This document shows, one piece after another, positions 1 through 5,984 of a DNA stretch of 8,871 nt. The translations under genes were made by a program, and so were the position numbers. The notes beneath the pieces were generated by a model. The model was given only the letters and a program-made list of their open reading frames with translations, was not told where the DNA came from and did no database searches. Within the stretch, counting starts at the first letter, position 1, and every line of letters begins with the position of its first letter. This stretch comes from Clostridia bacterium (GTDB taxonomy: Bacteria > Bacillota_A > Clostridia > Oscillospirales > Acutalibacteraceae), in the NCBI GenBank assembly GCA_017390825.1, contig JAFPAK010000050.1, positions 1 to 8,871 of the forward strand, in the 5' to 3' direction.

Positions 1-581
1 ATTACCATATATGCAACTGAAACTTCTACCGTTTGCTGAAATTCAACATCAATGTTAAGGTCATCAATGTCTGCCAAAAAGCTATTCTCTTTAGCATATT
101 TAAGTTCAGACAAATAATCTGCTTTGTTATCTTCAACTGCATTATGAGCAGCACAGATAATTGAATCAATAAGAGTGGTATTTACTTTGAGTTCACCGAA
201 AGTATTTTCAAGTGTTTCGATAATGGCATCGTCATACTTATCGTCATATTCCCAAAGTTTTATATCAACACCACGAATACCTTTGTAAGTGTCTGAAACA
301 TCAAACACATGGTCAAGATAAAAGTCAGCACCTCGTTCACGGAGAAGGGCAATACCTTTAGCACCTCTGTTGATTCTGCGTTTTAGTTTTTCGTTCCAAG
401 TTTCAAAATCTGCACACGCTCGTGCATCGGGCCGTTGTGCATAGATTAAAACCTGATCTTCAAAGGAATATTTGTACTGCCACGATGCAGAATTAAGAAA
501 AGCCATCCAATTTTCAACATTGGATAGCTCCTTTGAAGTTGTATTCGCAAGCTCTGTTATGAGCTGCAATTTGGTTGCCAT
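1..581 (-). CDS. N-terminus of large ArdC-like/polyvalent mobile-element protein (partial)
   Basis: An open frame begins at ATG 581-579 and runs off the window after 193 codons. The start has a GGAGGT ribosome binding site (591-596) nine bases upstream. The protein begins MATKLQLITELA and contains, at about residues 38-80, FEDQVLIYAQRPDA, then WNEKL, then INRGAKGIALL. This pattern resembles the N-terminal ArdC-like (DUF1738-type) region found at the head of very large proteins of Tn1549-like elements, which often continue into SNF2 helicase, DNA methylase or other polyvalent domains. ArdC-like domains bind single-stranded DNA and some protect incoming DNA from restriction. That role is inference here, because only the first part is visible. 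It follows the gene ending at 600 by 18 bases and is probably the last visible member of the same operon. Family assignment is from remembered motif similarity; the domains downstream are unknown. Confidence 0.75.
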   Translation of the reverse strand, partial: MATKLQLITELANTTSKELSNVENWMAFLNSASWQYKYSFEDQVLIYAQRPDARACADFETWNEKLKRRINRGAKGIALLRERGADFYLDHVFDVSDTYKGIRGVDIKLWEYDDKYDDAIIETLENTFGELKVNTTLIDSIICAAHNAVEDNKADYLSELKYAKENSFLADIDDLNIDVEFQQTVEVSVAYMV

Positions 582-599
582 TTTTATCTCACCTCCATA

Positions 600-1130
600 T
601 TATCGTTCTCTTTCATTTTTCTTTTTAACTTTGCCTGATAAAAGCATATTTTCTTTTTTGTCAAGCTTGCATATCTGTTTTACGATTTTCTGCCGTTCAT
701 TCCATAAGCGATTCATTGTCTTTTTATCTTGCGGTGAGGGTGGATTGTCCATTCTTTCTCTGAAATCTTCAATAGTCATATCCATACCCATTAGTTCACC
801 CATAAGATTGTTTCTGTGTTGTGTTAGCTTATAATCTTTAAAAAACAATTCTTCATTCATAGGAAGAAGGGAATCTCTGTTTTTCTCAACAAACAAGCAT
901 ATCTCTTTTGTTCCTTTAGGATATTCGACTTTCACACCATCAAATTCTGTTTTATCCGGTCTGCCGGAAATTAACTTGATATTTCCGTTTTCGATTGTGA
1001 AATAATCTCTTTCCCAAGGAGTTCTGAGCTTTCGTCTTTCGACACCGTAAGCAGGATGCTCCATATCTAACGGAGTTTCCTTATACACTTGCATTTCATC
1101 AGGCAATTTATCAATTATTTTGTAGTACAT
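600..1130 (-). CDS. hypothetical protein, 176 aa, basic C-terminus ending NERER
   Basis: I do not recognise this protein. The start ATG (1130-1128) has a GAGGTG ribosome binding site (1138-1143) seven bases away, and the stop TAA lies 18 bases before the next start. The N-terminal half is mixed alpha/beta in character, with an EYPKGTKEICLFVEKN segment near residues 68-83. The C-terminal half is strongly charged and predicted helical, from the RNNLMGELMGMDMTIEDF region (about 106-123) to the end, and finishes in a lysine-rich stretch followed by NERER. No signal peptide, membrane segment or cysteine cluster is visible, so it is probably cytoplasmic. Its place between other accessory genes of the element suggests a transfer, host-interaction or DNA-protection role, but nothing in the sequence decides this. 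The tail fits the Glu-x-Glu-Arg ending shared by seven proteins here. Confidence 0.8.
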   Translation of the reverse strand: MYYKIIDKLPDEMQVYKETPLDMEHPAYGVERRKLRTPWERDYFTIENGNIKLISGRPDKTEFDGVKVEYPKGTKEICLFVEKNRDSLLPMNEELFFKDYKLTQHRNNLMGELMGMDMTIEDFRERMDNPPSPQDKKTMNRLWNERQKIVKQICKLDKKENMLLSGKVKKKNERER

Positions 1131-1143
1131 ATTAGAGCACCTC

Positions 1144-1518
1144 TTATCTGCTTATGCTTTTCTCTGCACGAAGCTTTTCAGCGTACTTAATGCCTTTTGA
1201 AACGGTATTGATTTCACCTGATTCCAACTTTGAAATGAAAGTTGCCCGGTTCTGCTCATTAAAACAGTAGATATGTCTGCAAAGTCTTTGAACATTTCCG
1301 AGAGTGTCGCTTTTCGGATTGATAATACCGCAAACAAGCTCTCCAACTTCATCTGTTGGATTGAGTTGTATTTGCAAAGTTCTTGCATTATCAAGCTTAA
1401 TAACACTCAAGGGAGTAAGTACACCGATTTCTTCTAAACTCTTTTTGAGTTCATCAGCTTTACAAGTTAGCTCTGCAACAAGATTATTTGTTAAAAATCG
1501 CACTTTTGCAGTTACCAT
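1144..1518 (-). CDS. hypothetical protein, 124 aa
   Basis: The frame is open from a GTG at 1527, but the ribosome binding site AAGGAG (1529-1534) is only one base from that GTG and four from the next ATG. The ATG at 1518-1516, ten bases downstream of it, is the likely start, giving MVTAKVRFLTNN. The protein has an N-terminal beta-rich part (residues 1-60), with LSVIKLDNARTLQIQL near the middle, followed by an acidic stretch NPTDEVGELVCGII. A C-terminal helical part contains QRLCRHIYCFNEQNR and KLESGEINTVSKGIKYAEKL. I recognise it only as a type of small protein common beside ArdC-like genes in clostridial elements; the function is unknown. The stop codon lies 13 bases before the next gene, whose ribosome binding site follows directly, so the two are probably translated from one message. 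The tail KSISR differs from the ExER endings of its neighbours. Confidence 0.8.
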   Translation of the reverse strand: MVTAKVRFLTNNLVAELTCKADELKKSLEEIGVLTPLSVIKLDNARTLQIQLNPTDEVGELVCGIINPKSDTLGNVQRLCRHIYCFNEQNRATFISKLESGEINTVSKGIKYAEKLRAEKSISR

Positions 1519-1550
1519 TTTCATCACTCTCCTTATATTGAATTGTGCGA

Positions 1551-2567
1551 TTATCTTTCAGGCTCCGTTTTGTTTCTTTTTTTATCTTCGTTTGCAGCTT
1601 TTATCATCGCATTTGCAGTTTCTTTATTATCCTTCAGATAGTCAGGCTCCCGTTCCATAAAATCTTTGAGATAGTCCATAAACTCTGCTGAATCAATGTC
1701 AACACAATACTGTTTACAACCACTATTAAGATAGTTATAGAACTTCATCATTGAATCTTGCTTTGAAGCTTCCCGTATAAGTTCAAACGAAAACTCATTA
1801 TATACAAGCTGACCGCCTGCAGTAGAATCGGGATTGTAGTATATTTCCTCAAAGCCATAGTCCGTCTTGAAGAACTTATCCTGATTTACTGCATCAAAAT
1901 TCTGCTCGACAAACCTTGTGTTTCTGAATTTATCAAGTGCCTGAGTGTTATAGCAATAAACATACAAATTGTATTCACCCAAACGAGGATTGCAACGAAG
2001 ATAGTATGTGTGTTTTTCGGTTATAATCTTGAAACCGTGAACATCTTTATCCGTTGCACTTTGTGTTGGCTTTAACCGATAGCAGACATTATACATATCC
2101 GAGCGACTTTTAAGAAGTGGAGTAAATGATTCTTTGCGGAAGTAATTGATAACCTTATCAAATTCGTCCTTAAATTCTTGCGTTTTCAGATTATCATTTT
2201 CCGGCCACCAAGTGCTGAAAAATGCTTTACCCGTATCAAAGTCTGCACGAAGATGTCCGATGCAACCTCTGTCAATGCTTTCATCCTCTTTTGCATACAT
2301 AAACTCAAACTCATCAGGGGTTATATTTTCGAGCGAATATTCGGGGAGTTCTGCCGGAGAGCATATTCTTTCATTCTGTTCCATAAGCTCTGCCCATTGA
2401 CAAATGTGATAGCATACACCGTCAATTTCTGTATGGTAATCGTCTATGTATAAACAGAATTTATTTTCTGTATGTCCGTCAGGATATTTAACCGCTATAA
2501 TACCTCTGTCGGGAATAGTAAAAAGTTCATTATAACTACTATCAATGAACCTTATTTGTTTATCCAT
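1551..2567 (-). CDS. 338-aa multidomain hypothetical protein of conjugative elements
   Basis: The ATG at 2567-2565 overlaps the TAA of the preceding gene by one base (TAATG), and its AAGGAGGT ribosome binding site is inside that gene's last codons. Residues 1-70 form one block beginning IRFIDSSYNELFTIPDRG and containing LYIDDYHTEIDG and CQWAELME. Residues about 95-235 form a second block, RGCIGHLRADF, then KTQEFKDEFDKVI, then TEKHTYYLRCNPRLGEYNLYVYCY. Both blocks recur in proteins of Tn1549-like elements and polyvalent proteins, as far as I can recall, but no biochemical role is known to me. The C-terminal part (about 260-338) is helical and ends in a lysine/arginine-rich segment followed by TEPER. 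There is no membrane segment, so it is probably cytoplasmic. The next gene begins 33 bases downstream with its own ribosome binding site. Confidence 0.85.
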   Translation of the reverse strand: MDKQIRFIDSSYNELFTIPDRGIIAVKYPDGHTENKFCLYIDDYHTEIDGVCYHICQWAELMEQNERICSPAELPEYSLENITPDEFEFMYAKEDESIDRGCIGHLRADFDTGKAFFSTWWPENDNLKTQEFKDEFDKVINYFRKESFTPLLKSRSDMYNVCYRLKPTQSATDKDVHGFKIITEKHTYYLRCNPRLGEYNLYVYCYNTQALDKFRNTRFVEQNFDAVNQDKFFKTDYGFEEIYYNPDSTAGGQLVYNEFSFELIREASKQDSMMKFYNYLNSGCKQYCVDIDSAEFMDYLKDFMEREPDYLKDNKETANAMIKAANEDKKRNKTEPER

Positions 2568-3106
2568 TATCTTTCGACCTCCTTATGCGTTCTTGTGGGG
2601 AACTGCCAACCGTAAACTGCACCAATATCATCACCGAGTCTTTTTGTAACACGGGTTATATCTTGTCTTGTTGCAGTTCCGGCATAGAGTTTGTCTTGCA
2701 ATCTTTCAATCTGACTATCGGTAACACCGTCCTTAAAGGCACGATATAAATAATAGTTTGTTCCATCGTGATGAACTGCTTTGCATCGCAAATCACCAAG
2801 CTTGTCAACATACCATTCGTTCATATCACAATCAGATTGAAAACAATCTTTGATATTTCCGCTATCAATCATTTTATATCCGTGTGCCCGTCCGTTCCAA
2901 AGACCTAAATCGCCAATAATGATAATACTCTGCGAAAGCTGAATGTTTAGGTTTGCTCTCGTATCATCCAAGTAGTCATTATTTATTTCGTACATCTTTG
3001 AAATAAGAGTATCTTCGGAAGCATCAGGATATTGTTCAATAAGGTCATCACGCCAATCATCAAGGTCTAAATTCATATCAGACCAAACAATGTGTTTTTT
3101 CTCCAT
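2567..3106 (-). CDS. conserved hypothetical protein, 179 aa
   Basis: The start ATG at 3106-3104 shares one base with the TGA stop of the upstream gene (TGATG). The stop TAA shares one base with the next ATG (TAATG), so translation is tightly coupled on both sides. The protein begins MEKKHIVWSDMNLDLDDW. It has a conserved-looking middle with IQLSQSIIIIGDLGLWNGRAHGYK (about residues 55-78), then EWYVDKLGDLRCKAVHHDGTNYYLYR, and a helical end with TATRQDITRVTKRLGDD. I recall close relatives as hypothetical proteins in many clostridial integrative elements, always without an assigned function. The IIIIGDLGLWNG and HHDGTNYYLYRAF segments could form a compact alpha/beta domain. The tail is HKEVER; the codons for Lys-Glu-Val form the ribosome binding site of the next gene. 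No membrane segment or metal site is evident. Confidence 0.87.
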   Translation of the reverse strand: MEKKHIVWSDMNLDLDDWRDDLIEQYPDASEDTLISKMYEINNDYLDDTRANLNIQLSQSIIIIGDLGLWNGRAHGYKMIDSGNIKDCFQSDCDMNEWYVDKLGDLRCKAVHHDGTNYYLYRAFKDGVTDSQIERLQDKLYAGTATRQDITRVTKRLGDDIGAVYGWQFPTRTHKEVER

Positions 3107-3702
3107 CAGCGTTCAACCTCCTTGTGTTTCTTTACTTTTAGCAAAGAGGGATTCTCTTTGATTTTTTCTTTTAGCCATTCAGGGTAGTGTTCGGGTTTTA
3201 ACTCACCGATAATGTCATATCGCCGTGTTAGAGCATCTTCACCCGAAAAGAGTTTTTTACAATACACTTTTGTTCCTCTCGAATTTGCTTCAGCTCCAAA
3301 ACCGTGTGTTGCTAATGCAATCTGATAAAGTTCGTTAGCATATTCAGGTCTTAAATTTTCAGGCTTAATCACTATAACCTTACCAACTATGCTTTTGGTG
3401 TAGTCATCAGGAATACACATATCTCTTGTTATAACATTTGGTGAAATGCCGTTCCTTTCAGATTTCAGATTTTCAATCTCGTCATTTATTCTTTGTGAAA
3501 GTCTTTCAAGTAAACCTACAAAATCATCGCTTACCAAGATATTATCGTATCTTCCTACAACATCAAACACTTCTTCGTATTCGCCAATCATATAAAAAAG
3601 ACCGTCTTTGTTTTTCAGATCTTCACCGATAACAAATTCTTTACTTCCGATTGTTATACTTTGTGTAATTGTATAATCTCCGGCTTTTCTGATTTCGTCC
3701 AT
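3106..3702 (-). CDS. hypothetical protein, 198 aa, with shared AGdYtIT-ITIG module
   Basis: The frame opens at GTG 3711, but that codon lies inside the GAGGTG ribosome binding site (3709-3714). The ATG at 3702-3700, six bases further, is the better start, giving MDEIRKAGDYTITQ. Residues 6-30 (AGDYTITQSITIGSKEFVIG) match the N-terminus of the 85-aa protein at 4628-4885, so the two share a small module. The C-terminal block from about residue 92, with DMCIPDDYTKSIVGKVIVIKP, then ATHGFGAEANSRGTKVYCKKLFSG and then RYDIIGELKPEHYPEWLKEKI, looks like a separate domain. I recall that domain as widespread in clostridial elements and uncharacterised. The protein ends KKHKEVER, and the AAG GAG GTT codons of KEV serve as the ribosome binding site of the next gene, whose ATG overlaps the TGA. 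Function unknown; probably cytoplasmic. Confidence 0.85.
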   Translation of the reverse strand: MDEIRKAGDYTITQSITIGSKEFVIGEDLKNKDGLFYMIGEYEEVFDVVGRYDNILVSDDFVGLLERLSQRINDEIENLKSERNGISPNVITRDMCIPDDYTKSIVGKVIVIKPENLRPEYANELYQIALATHGFGAEANSRGTKVYCKKLFSGEDALTRRYDIIGELKPEHYPEWLKEKIKENPSLLKVKKHKEVER

Positions 3703-3712
3703 TAGATTCACC

Positions 3713-3904
3713 TCATTTCATATCGTTTTTATGCCTTGCAGCATATATCTCTGCATAGTTGCAGGGAGGGTATTTCTCTAAATCTGCCTTAACTTGCTCC
3801 GTTGTCTTGCAGAATGAACATTTACCACTTTTACAAAGCATTTCTGTTAAAATTCTGCATTTCTTCGGAGTGTGAAAATGGCAGTTTAATTTATTCAATT
3901 TCAT
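3713..3904 (-). CDS. small cysteine-rich protein, 63 aa, putative zinc-binding
   Basis: The frame allows GTG 3907 or ATG 3904-3902; I chose ATG. It overlaps the end of the preceding gene by 14 bases, which suggests translational coupling, since only a weak GGACGG-like site precedes it. The protein has six cysteines in 63 residues, at 8, 16, 24, 29, 32 and 48, with histidines at 9 and 11. The CKSGKCSFC stretch (24-32) is a knuckle-like CX4CX2C motif, and PPC completes the set. This pattern fits a small zinc-binding or metal-stabilised protein; whether it binds DNA, RNA or protein cannot be seen. It has no signal peptide. Its TGA stop is followed at once by the ribosome binding site of the next gene. 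It may cooperate with the cysteine-rich protein at 4096-4623, which lies two genes upstream, but that is only a guess from proximity. Confidence 0.75.
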   Translation of the reverse strand: MKLNKLNCHFHTPKKCRILTEMLCKSGKCSFCKTTEQVKADLEKYPPCNYAEIYAARHKNDMK

Positions 3905-4091
3905 CACCGTCCAATGCTTTTAATTCAATAGTGCTTACAATTTTATAACCTCGGCTTTTTGCAAGTTCTTTAAGTTCACAAATAAGCTTTCTGCGTTCTT
4001 CTTTTTGAATATTCTTCAAGGCTTCGTATGCCGTAGAATCGTTATAGCCACTATCGTTATATCGCATATCAGGTTGTTTAGTGTTTGGCAT
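3891..4091 (-). CDS. small hypothetical protein, 66 aa
   Basis: The frame is open upstream to 4139, but the ATG at 4091-4089 follows an AGAGGTGA ribosome binding site that is part of the preceding gene's last codons and stop, so translation most likely starts there (MPNTKQPDMRY). The first 25 residues are polar and include the near-repeat YNDSGYNDS. The rest is a charged, predicted helical segment, EALKNIQKEERRKLICELKELAKSRGYKI. A final strand-like part, IVSTIELKALDGDEIE, is acidic. It could be a coiled-coil or small DNA- or protein-binding factor, but I do not recognise a family. The 3' end overlaps the next gene by 14 bases. Only four bases separate it from the preceding stop codon. Confidence 0.72.
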   Translation of the reverse strand: MPNTKQPDMRYNDSGYNDSTAYEALKNIQKEERRKLICELKELAKSRGYKIVSTIELKALDGDEIE

Positions 4092-4110
4092 ATCATCACC
4101 TCTCAGGCTC
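4089..4110 (-). repeat. 22-bp junction repeat, copy 1 (copy 2 at 4621-4642)
   Basis: The segments 4089-4110 and 4621-4642 differ at one base. They contain, on the plus strand, CATCACCTCTCAGGCTC. On the coding strand each holds the Glu-Pro-Glu-Arg-stop codons of one gene, the ribosome binding site and the ATG of the next. Confidence 0.75.
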
Positions 4111-4623
4111 TCTTTTTTTATGCTTGCTTTGCTTATCAACCTCAGAACCCCATATAGTTACATCTTTTGCGGGGATTTCACCCTCGTTGAGTAACTTCAT
4201 CAAGGTTTTTAATGTTCCGTGCTTTTTAGAATAATCTCTTATCTCATTGCGATATGGAGTTGATAAATCTCTACACAAAGAACATTCGTTACTTTTACCA
4301 ACACATCCGTCAACATCTCTGTATGTAGATGCCATATACATCAGGTAATCGCAACCGCATCCTGAACAATGAAAACATCTGTCCTCAACAATTCTGCTTG
4401 TGATTTCTTTGCACTTTTCAGGAAAGAGTTCAATGTTTTTTCTTATGGATTGTTTTGCAACAATAACATATTGAATCTTATTAAAACTCTCATAGTACAA
4501 AGGTTTAATTTTATCTCTGTGCTTTTTCACCACATCAAAAAATTCCTCGAAACCGTAAACATCTTCTCGGTTCTCATTTTTTGCATAAAACAAGGTGACA
4601 TTCTTTTCTTTTCTTGAAAACAT
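4096..4623 (-). CDS. cysteine-rich hypothetical protein, 175 aa, putative zinc-binding
   Basis: ATG 4623-4621 follows an AGAGGTGA ribosome binding site overlapping the stop codon of the preceding gene (GAG AGG TGA TGTTATG). The first 70 residues are alpha/beta and charged. Cysteines then cluster at 71, 83, 86, 89, 91, 107, 114 and 117: CFHCSGCGC (83-91) and CVGKSNECSLC (107-117). Two pairs of CX2C plus the extra cysteines would allow one or two zinc sites. The remainder contains a helix SKKHGTLKTLMKLLNEGEIPAKDVTIWG and a basic tail SKHKKREPER. The family is not recognised. The function might be nucleic-acid or protein binding, as is common for such zinc clusters in mobile elements, but this is inference. 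The final codons and stop are nearly identical in DNA to those of the gene directly upstream. Confidence 0.78.
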   Translation of the reverse strand: MFSRKEKNVTLFYAKNENREDVYGFEEFFDVVKKHRDKIKPLYYESFNKIQYVIVAKQSIRKNIELFPEKCKEITSRIVEDRCFHCSGCGCDYLMYMASTYRDVDGCVGKSNECSLCRDLSTPYRNEIRDYSKKHGTLKTLMKLLNEGEIPAKDVTIWGSEVDKQSKHKKREPER

Positions 4624-4642
4624 AACATCACCTCTCAGGCTC
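4621..4642 (-). repeat. 22-bp junction repeat, copy 2
   Basis: This is the partner of the segment at 4089-4110, with 21 of 22 bases identical. It joins the 85-aa gene to the cysteine-rich gene at 4096-4623. A shorter related piece (TCAGGCTCCG) occurs at the end of the 338-aa gene near 1558-1567. Confidence 0.75.
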
Positions 4643-4885
4643 CGGTGGTTTTTTCTTTTTCATCTGCTCGTAAAAACGAACCTTATCAATTCCACGCTCA
4701 CAGAAATCCTTTTGAGCCGCAAGTAAGCTTGTAAAGTAATGCCCCCAAAAGTAATTGTTTTTATTGGCACACTCCCATGTAACAAACATATTAGGTTTTG
4801 TTTCGTGTACGCCAAGTACGATTTCTGATTCGCCGATTGTTATTGCGTTTGTGATAATATATCCCGCATTTTTTCGCCATTCCAT
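4628..4885 (-). CDS. small hypothetical protein, 85 aa, AGyiIT-ITIG module
   Basis: The frame is open from 4915, but a GGAGGT ribosome binding site (4893-4898) seven bases before ATG 4885-4883 marks the true start, MEWRKNAGYIITNAITIG. The upstream alternative would begin inside a terminator hairpin. Residues 6-25 match the N-terminus of the 198-aa protein at 3106-3702 (AGxYxITxxITIGxxExVxG). The middle reads MFVTWECANKNNYFWGHYF and then LLAAQKDFCERG, which I recall from small proteins of clostridial conjugative elements without assigned function. The protein ends QMKKKKPPEPER. It is the first gene after the terminator at 4901-4935, so its expression, and that of the genes after it, depends on read-through or an unseen promoter. 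It probably acts in the cytoplasm. Confidence 0.8.
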   Translation of the reverse strand: MEWRKNAGYIITNAITIGESEIVLGVHETKPNMFVTWECANKNNYFWGHYFTSLLAAQKDFCERGIDKVRFYEQMKKKKPPEPER

Positions 4886-4900
4886 AATTCTTACCTCCAT

Positions 4901-4935
4901 AAAAAAAGCCGACACACTTTTTATTCGTGTTCGGC
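4901..4935 (-). terminator. rho-independent terminator overlapping the end of the membrane-peptide gene
   Basis: On the minus strand GCCGAACAC (4935-4927) can pair with GTGTGTCGGC (4917-4908), with one bulged base and a loop of nine bases. Seven T residues (4907-4901) follow directly. This is a classical intrinsic terminator. The 5' arm encodes the last residues (Ala-Glu-His) of the 45-aa protein, and the stop codon is in the loop. The next gene's ribosome binding site begins three bases after the T tract. Confidence 0.8.
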
Positions 4936-5058
4936 ATTGTCTGTATCAAGTTTTTCAAGTCTTTCATCCTCCTGACTTGCTACTATAAAGCAGCACATCA
5001 TTACAACACCGAAAGCTCCTCCGGCAATAAAAGCTAATATAATCCATAACCAAGTCAT
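4921..5058 (-). CDS. 45-aa single-pass membrane peptide (DUF3789-like)
   Basis: A short frame starts at ATG 5058-5056, two bases after the parB stop codon, with GGAGAG (5065-5070) as ribosome binding site inside the last parB codons. The product begins MTWLWIILAFIAGGAFGVVM, so residues 3-26 are one hydrophobic membrane segment with a glycine-rich GGAFG centre and a double cysteine (MCCF). An acidic tail follows, SQEDERLEKLDTDNAEHE. Size, single helix and position after replication/partition genes resemble the small DUF3789 proteins of Tn1549-like and streptococcal elements; this is from memory, not a search. It presumably sits in the inner membrane with the charged tail in the cytoplasm. Possible roles include anchoring or modulating a transfer or partition component. 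The 3' end is built into a terminator hairpin. Confidence 0.75.
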   Translation of the reverse strand: MTWLWIILAFIAGGAFGVVMMCCFIVASQEDERLEKLDTDNAEHE

Positions 5059-5060
5059 AT

Positions 5061-5984
5061 TTATCTCTCCATTTCTAATTTACGATGCCATTTTTCAAGA
5101 AGTTTGATAATTGTATCTTCCATTTGTTTTTTTGAATATCCTTTAGGGAAGTATTTCTTTAATTTGTCATCGCCAAGTGTAATTTTTATTTTATCCGCTT
5201 TCTGTTCTTGCATTATAGAAAGAATCACATCGGGATTTAGTCGTCCTTCATCATTGAATCTTCTAATTTTCTTTGCTTGCTCAATAGAAGGACAAGTGTC
5301 CTCACTTTTTATTGCTTCCACAACTGCAACTTGCTCTTTAGGTTTCAAATAGGAAAGCTCAACACCTGCGTTCATTGCCATTGCTTTAGTGTCAACCATT
5401 TCAAGCAACGGATCAATCAATTCTGTTAAACGAATATACCTTTGAATTTGCACCGAACTTTCTCCGGTTTGCTCTGCCAATTCCTTTCTTGAATCAACAG
5501 GCGAAGTATTTTGTCCAAATTGGGCAGAATTTTCTTGAGAAGGTCTTCCGGCTTTTCTTTTCATAGCTTCAAGTCGCATTTGATAAGCAAAGGCTTTCTC
5601 ACTCGGTAAGATATGTTCTCTTTGTAGGTTACTGTCAACAAGAAGAATCACAGCCGTATCGTCATCAAGGTCTTTAACAACTACGGGAACTTCATCTTTT
5701 CCTGCAAGCTCTGATGCACGAACTCGTCTGTGTCCTGAAAGTATTTCATAACCGCCTTCAGGATGTGGTCTTGCTACAACGGGTGATAAAACACCATTTT
5801 CTTTTATGCTTGCAACAAGTTCATCCATTTCTTCATTGTCAATAACCTTAAAAGGTTGTTCTGCATACGGCTTTAACTCTGAAATCTTAATAGGTTTGAT
5901 TTCTTCGGTTTTTCTTCCTTCATCCGTTTTGAATAAATCATCGAGTGTACTCCGACCTATGTTTATTTCTAATTTTGGCATCAT
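5061..5984 (-). CDS. parB: ParB/Spo0J-family partition protein
   Basis: ParB proteins are CTP-dependent DNA clamps that load at a parS site and spread along DNA; with ParA they segregate low-copy replicons. The 307-residue protein has the ParB N-terminal CTP-binding fold at about 30-115, with SIKENGVLSPVVARP (59-73) and the catalytic/loading motif GHRR at 84-87 in ILSGHRRVRASELAG. NLQREHILPSEKAFAY (119-134) follows, then a helix-turn-helix around KELAEQTGESSVQIQRYIRLTEL (168-190) and a C-terminal region that probably dimerises. Two adjacent ATGs (5984 and 5981) are both compatible with the AAGGAGGTG site at 5989-5997. The start lies inside parA with a 47-base overlap, so translation is coupled. 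No parS palindrome is obvious by eye. The tail KLEMER fits the ExER ending and also carries the next gene's ribosome binding site. Confidence 0.95.
   Translation of the reverse strand: MMPKLEINIGRSTLDDLFKTDEGRKTEEIKPIKISELKPYAEQPFKVIDNEEMDELVASIKENGVLSPVVARPHPEGGYEILSGHRRVRASELAGKDEVPVVVKDLDDDTAVILLVDSNLQREHILPSEKAFAYQMRLEAMKRKAGRPSQENSAQFGQNTSPVDSRKELAEQTGESSVQIQRYIRLTELIDPLLEMVDTKAMAMNAGVELSYLKPKEQVAVVEAIKSEDTCPSIEQAKKIRRFNDEGRLNPDVILSIMQEQKADKIKITLGDDKLKKYFPKGYSKKQMEDTIIKLLEKWHRKLEMER

Noticed and set aside
472..834. Plus-strand open frames opposite the accessory genes (also 1304-1660, 2146-2453, 4369-4617, 5104-5352)
   Set aside because: They lie fully over well-supported minus-strand genes, have hydrophobic low-complexity products typical of antisense frames, and lack ribosome binding sites.
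1152..1406. Second minus-strand frame inside the 124-aa gene
   Set aside because: Shadow frame without a ribosome binding site; the main frame has coherent composition and operon spacing.
4091..4139. Longer N-terminus for the 66-aa protein
   Set aside because: The extra 16 codons overlap the preceding gene, and the strong AGAGGTGA site is placed for ATG 4091.
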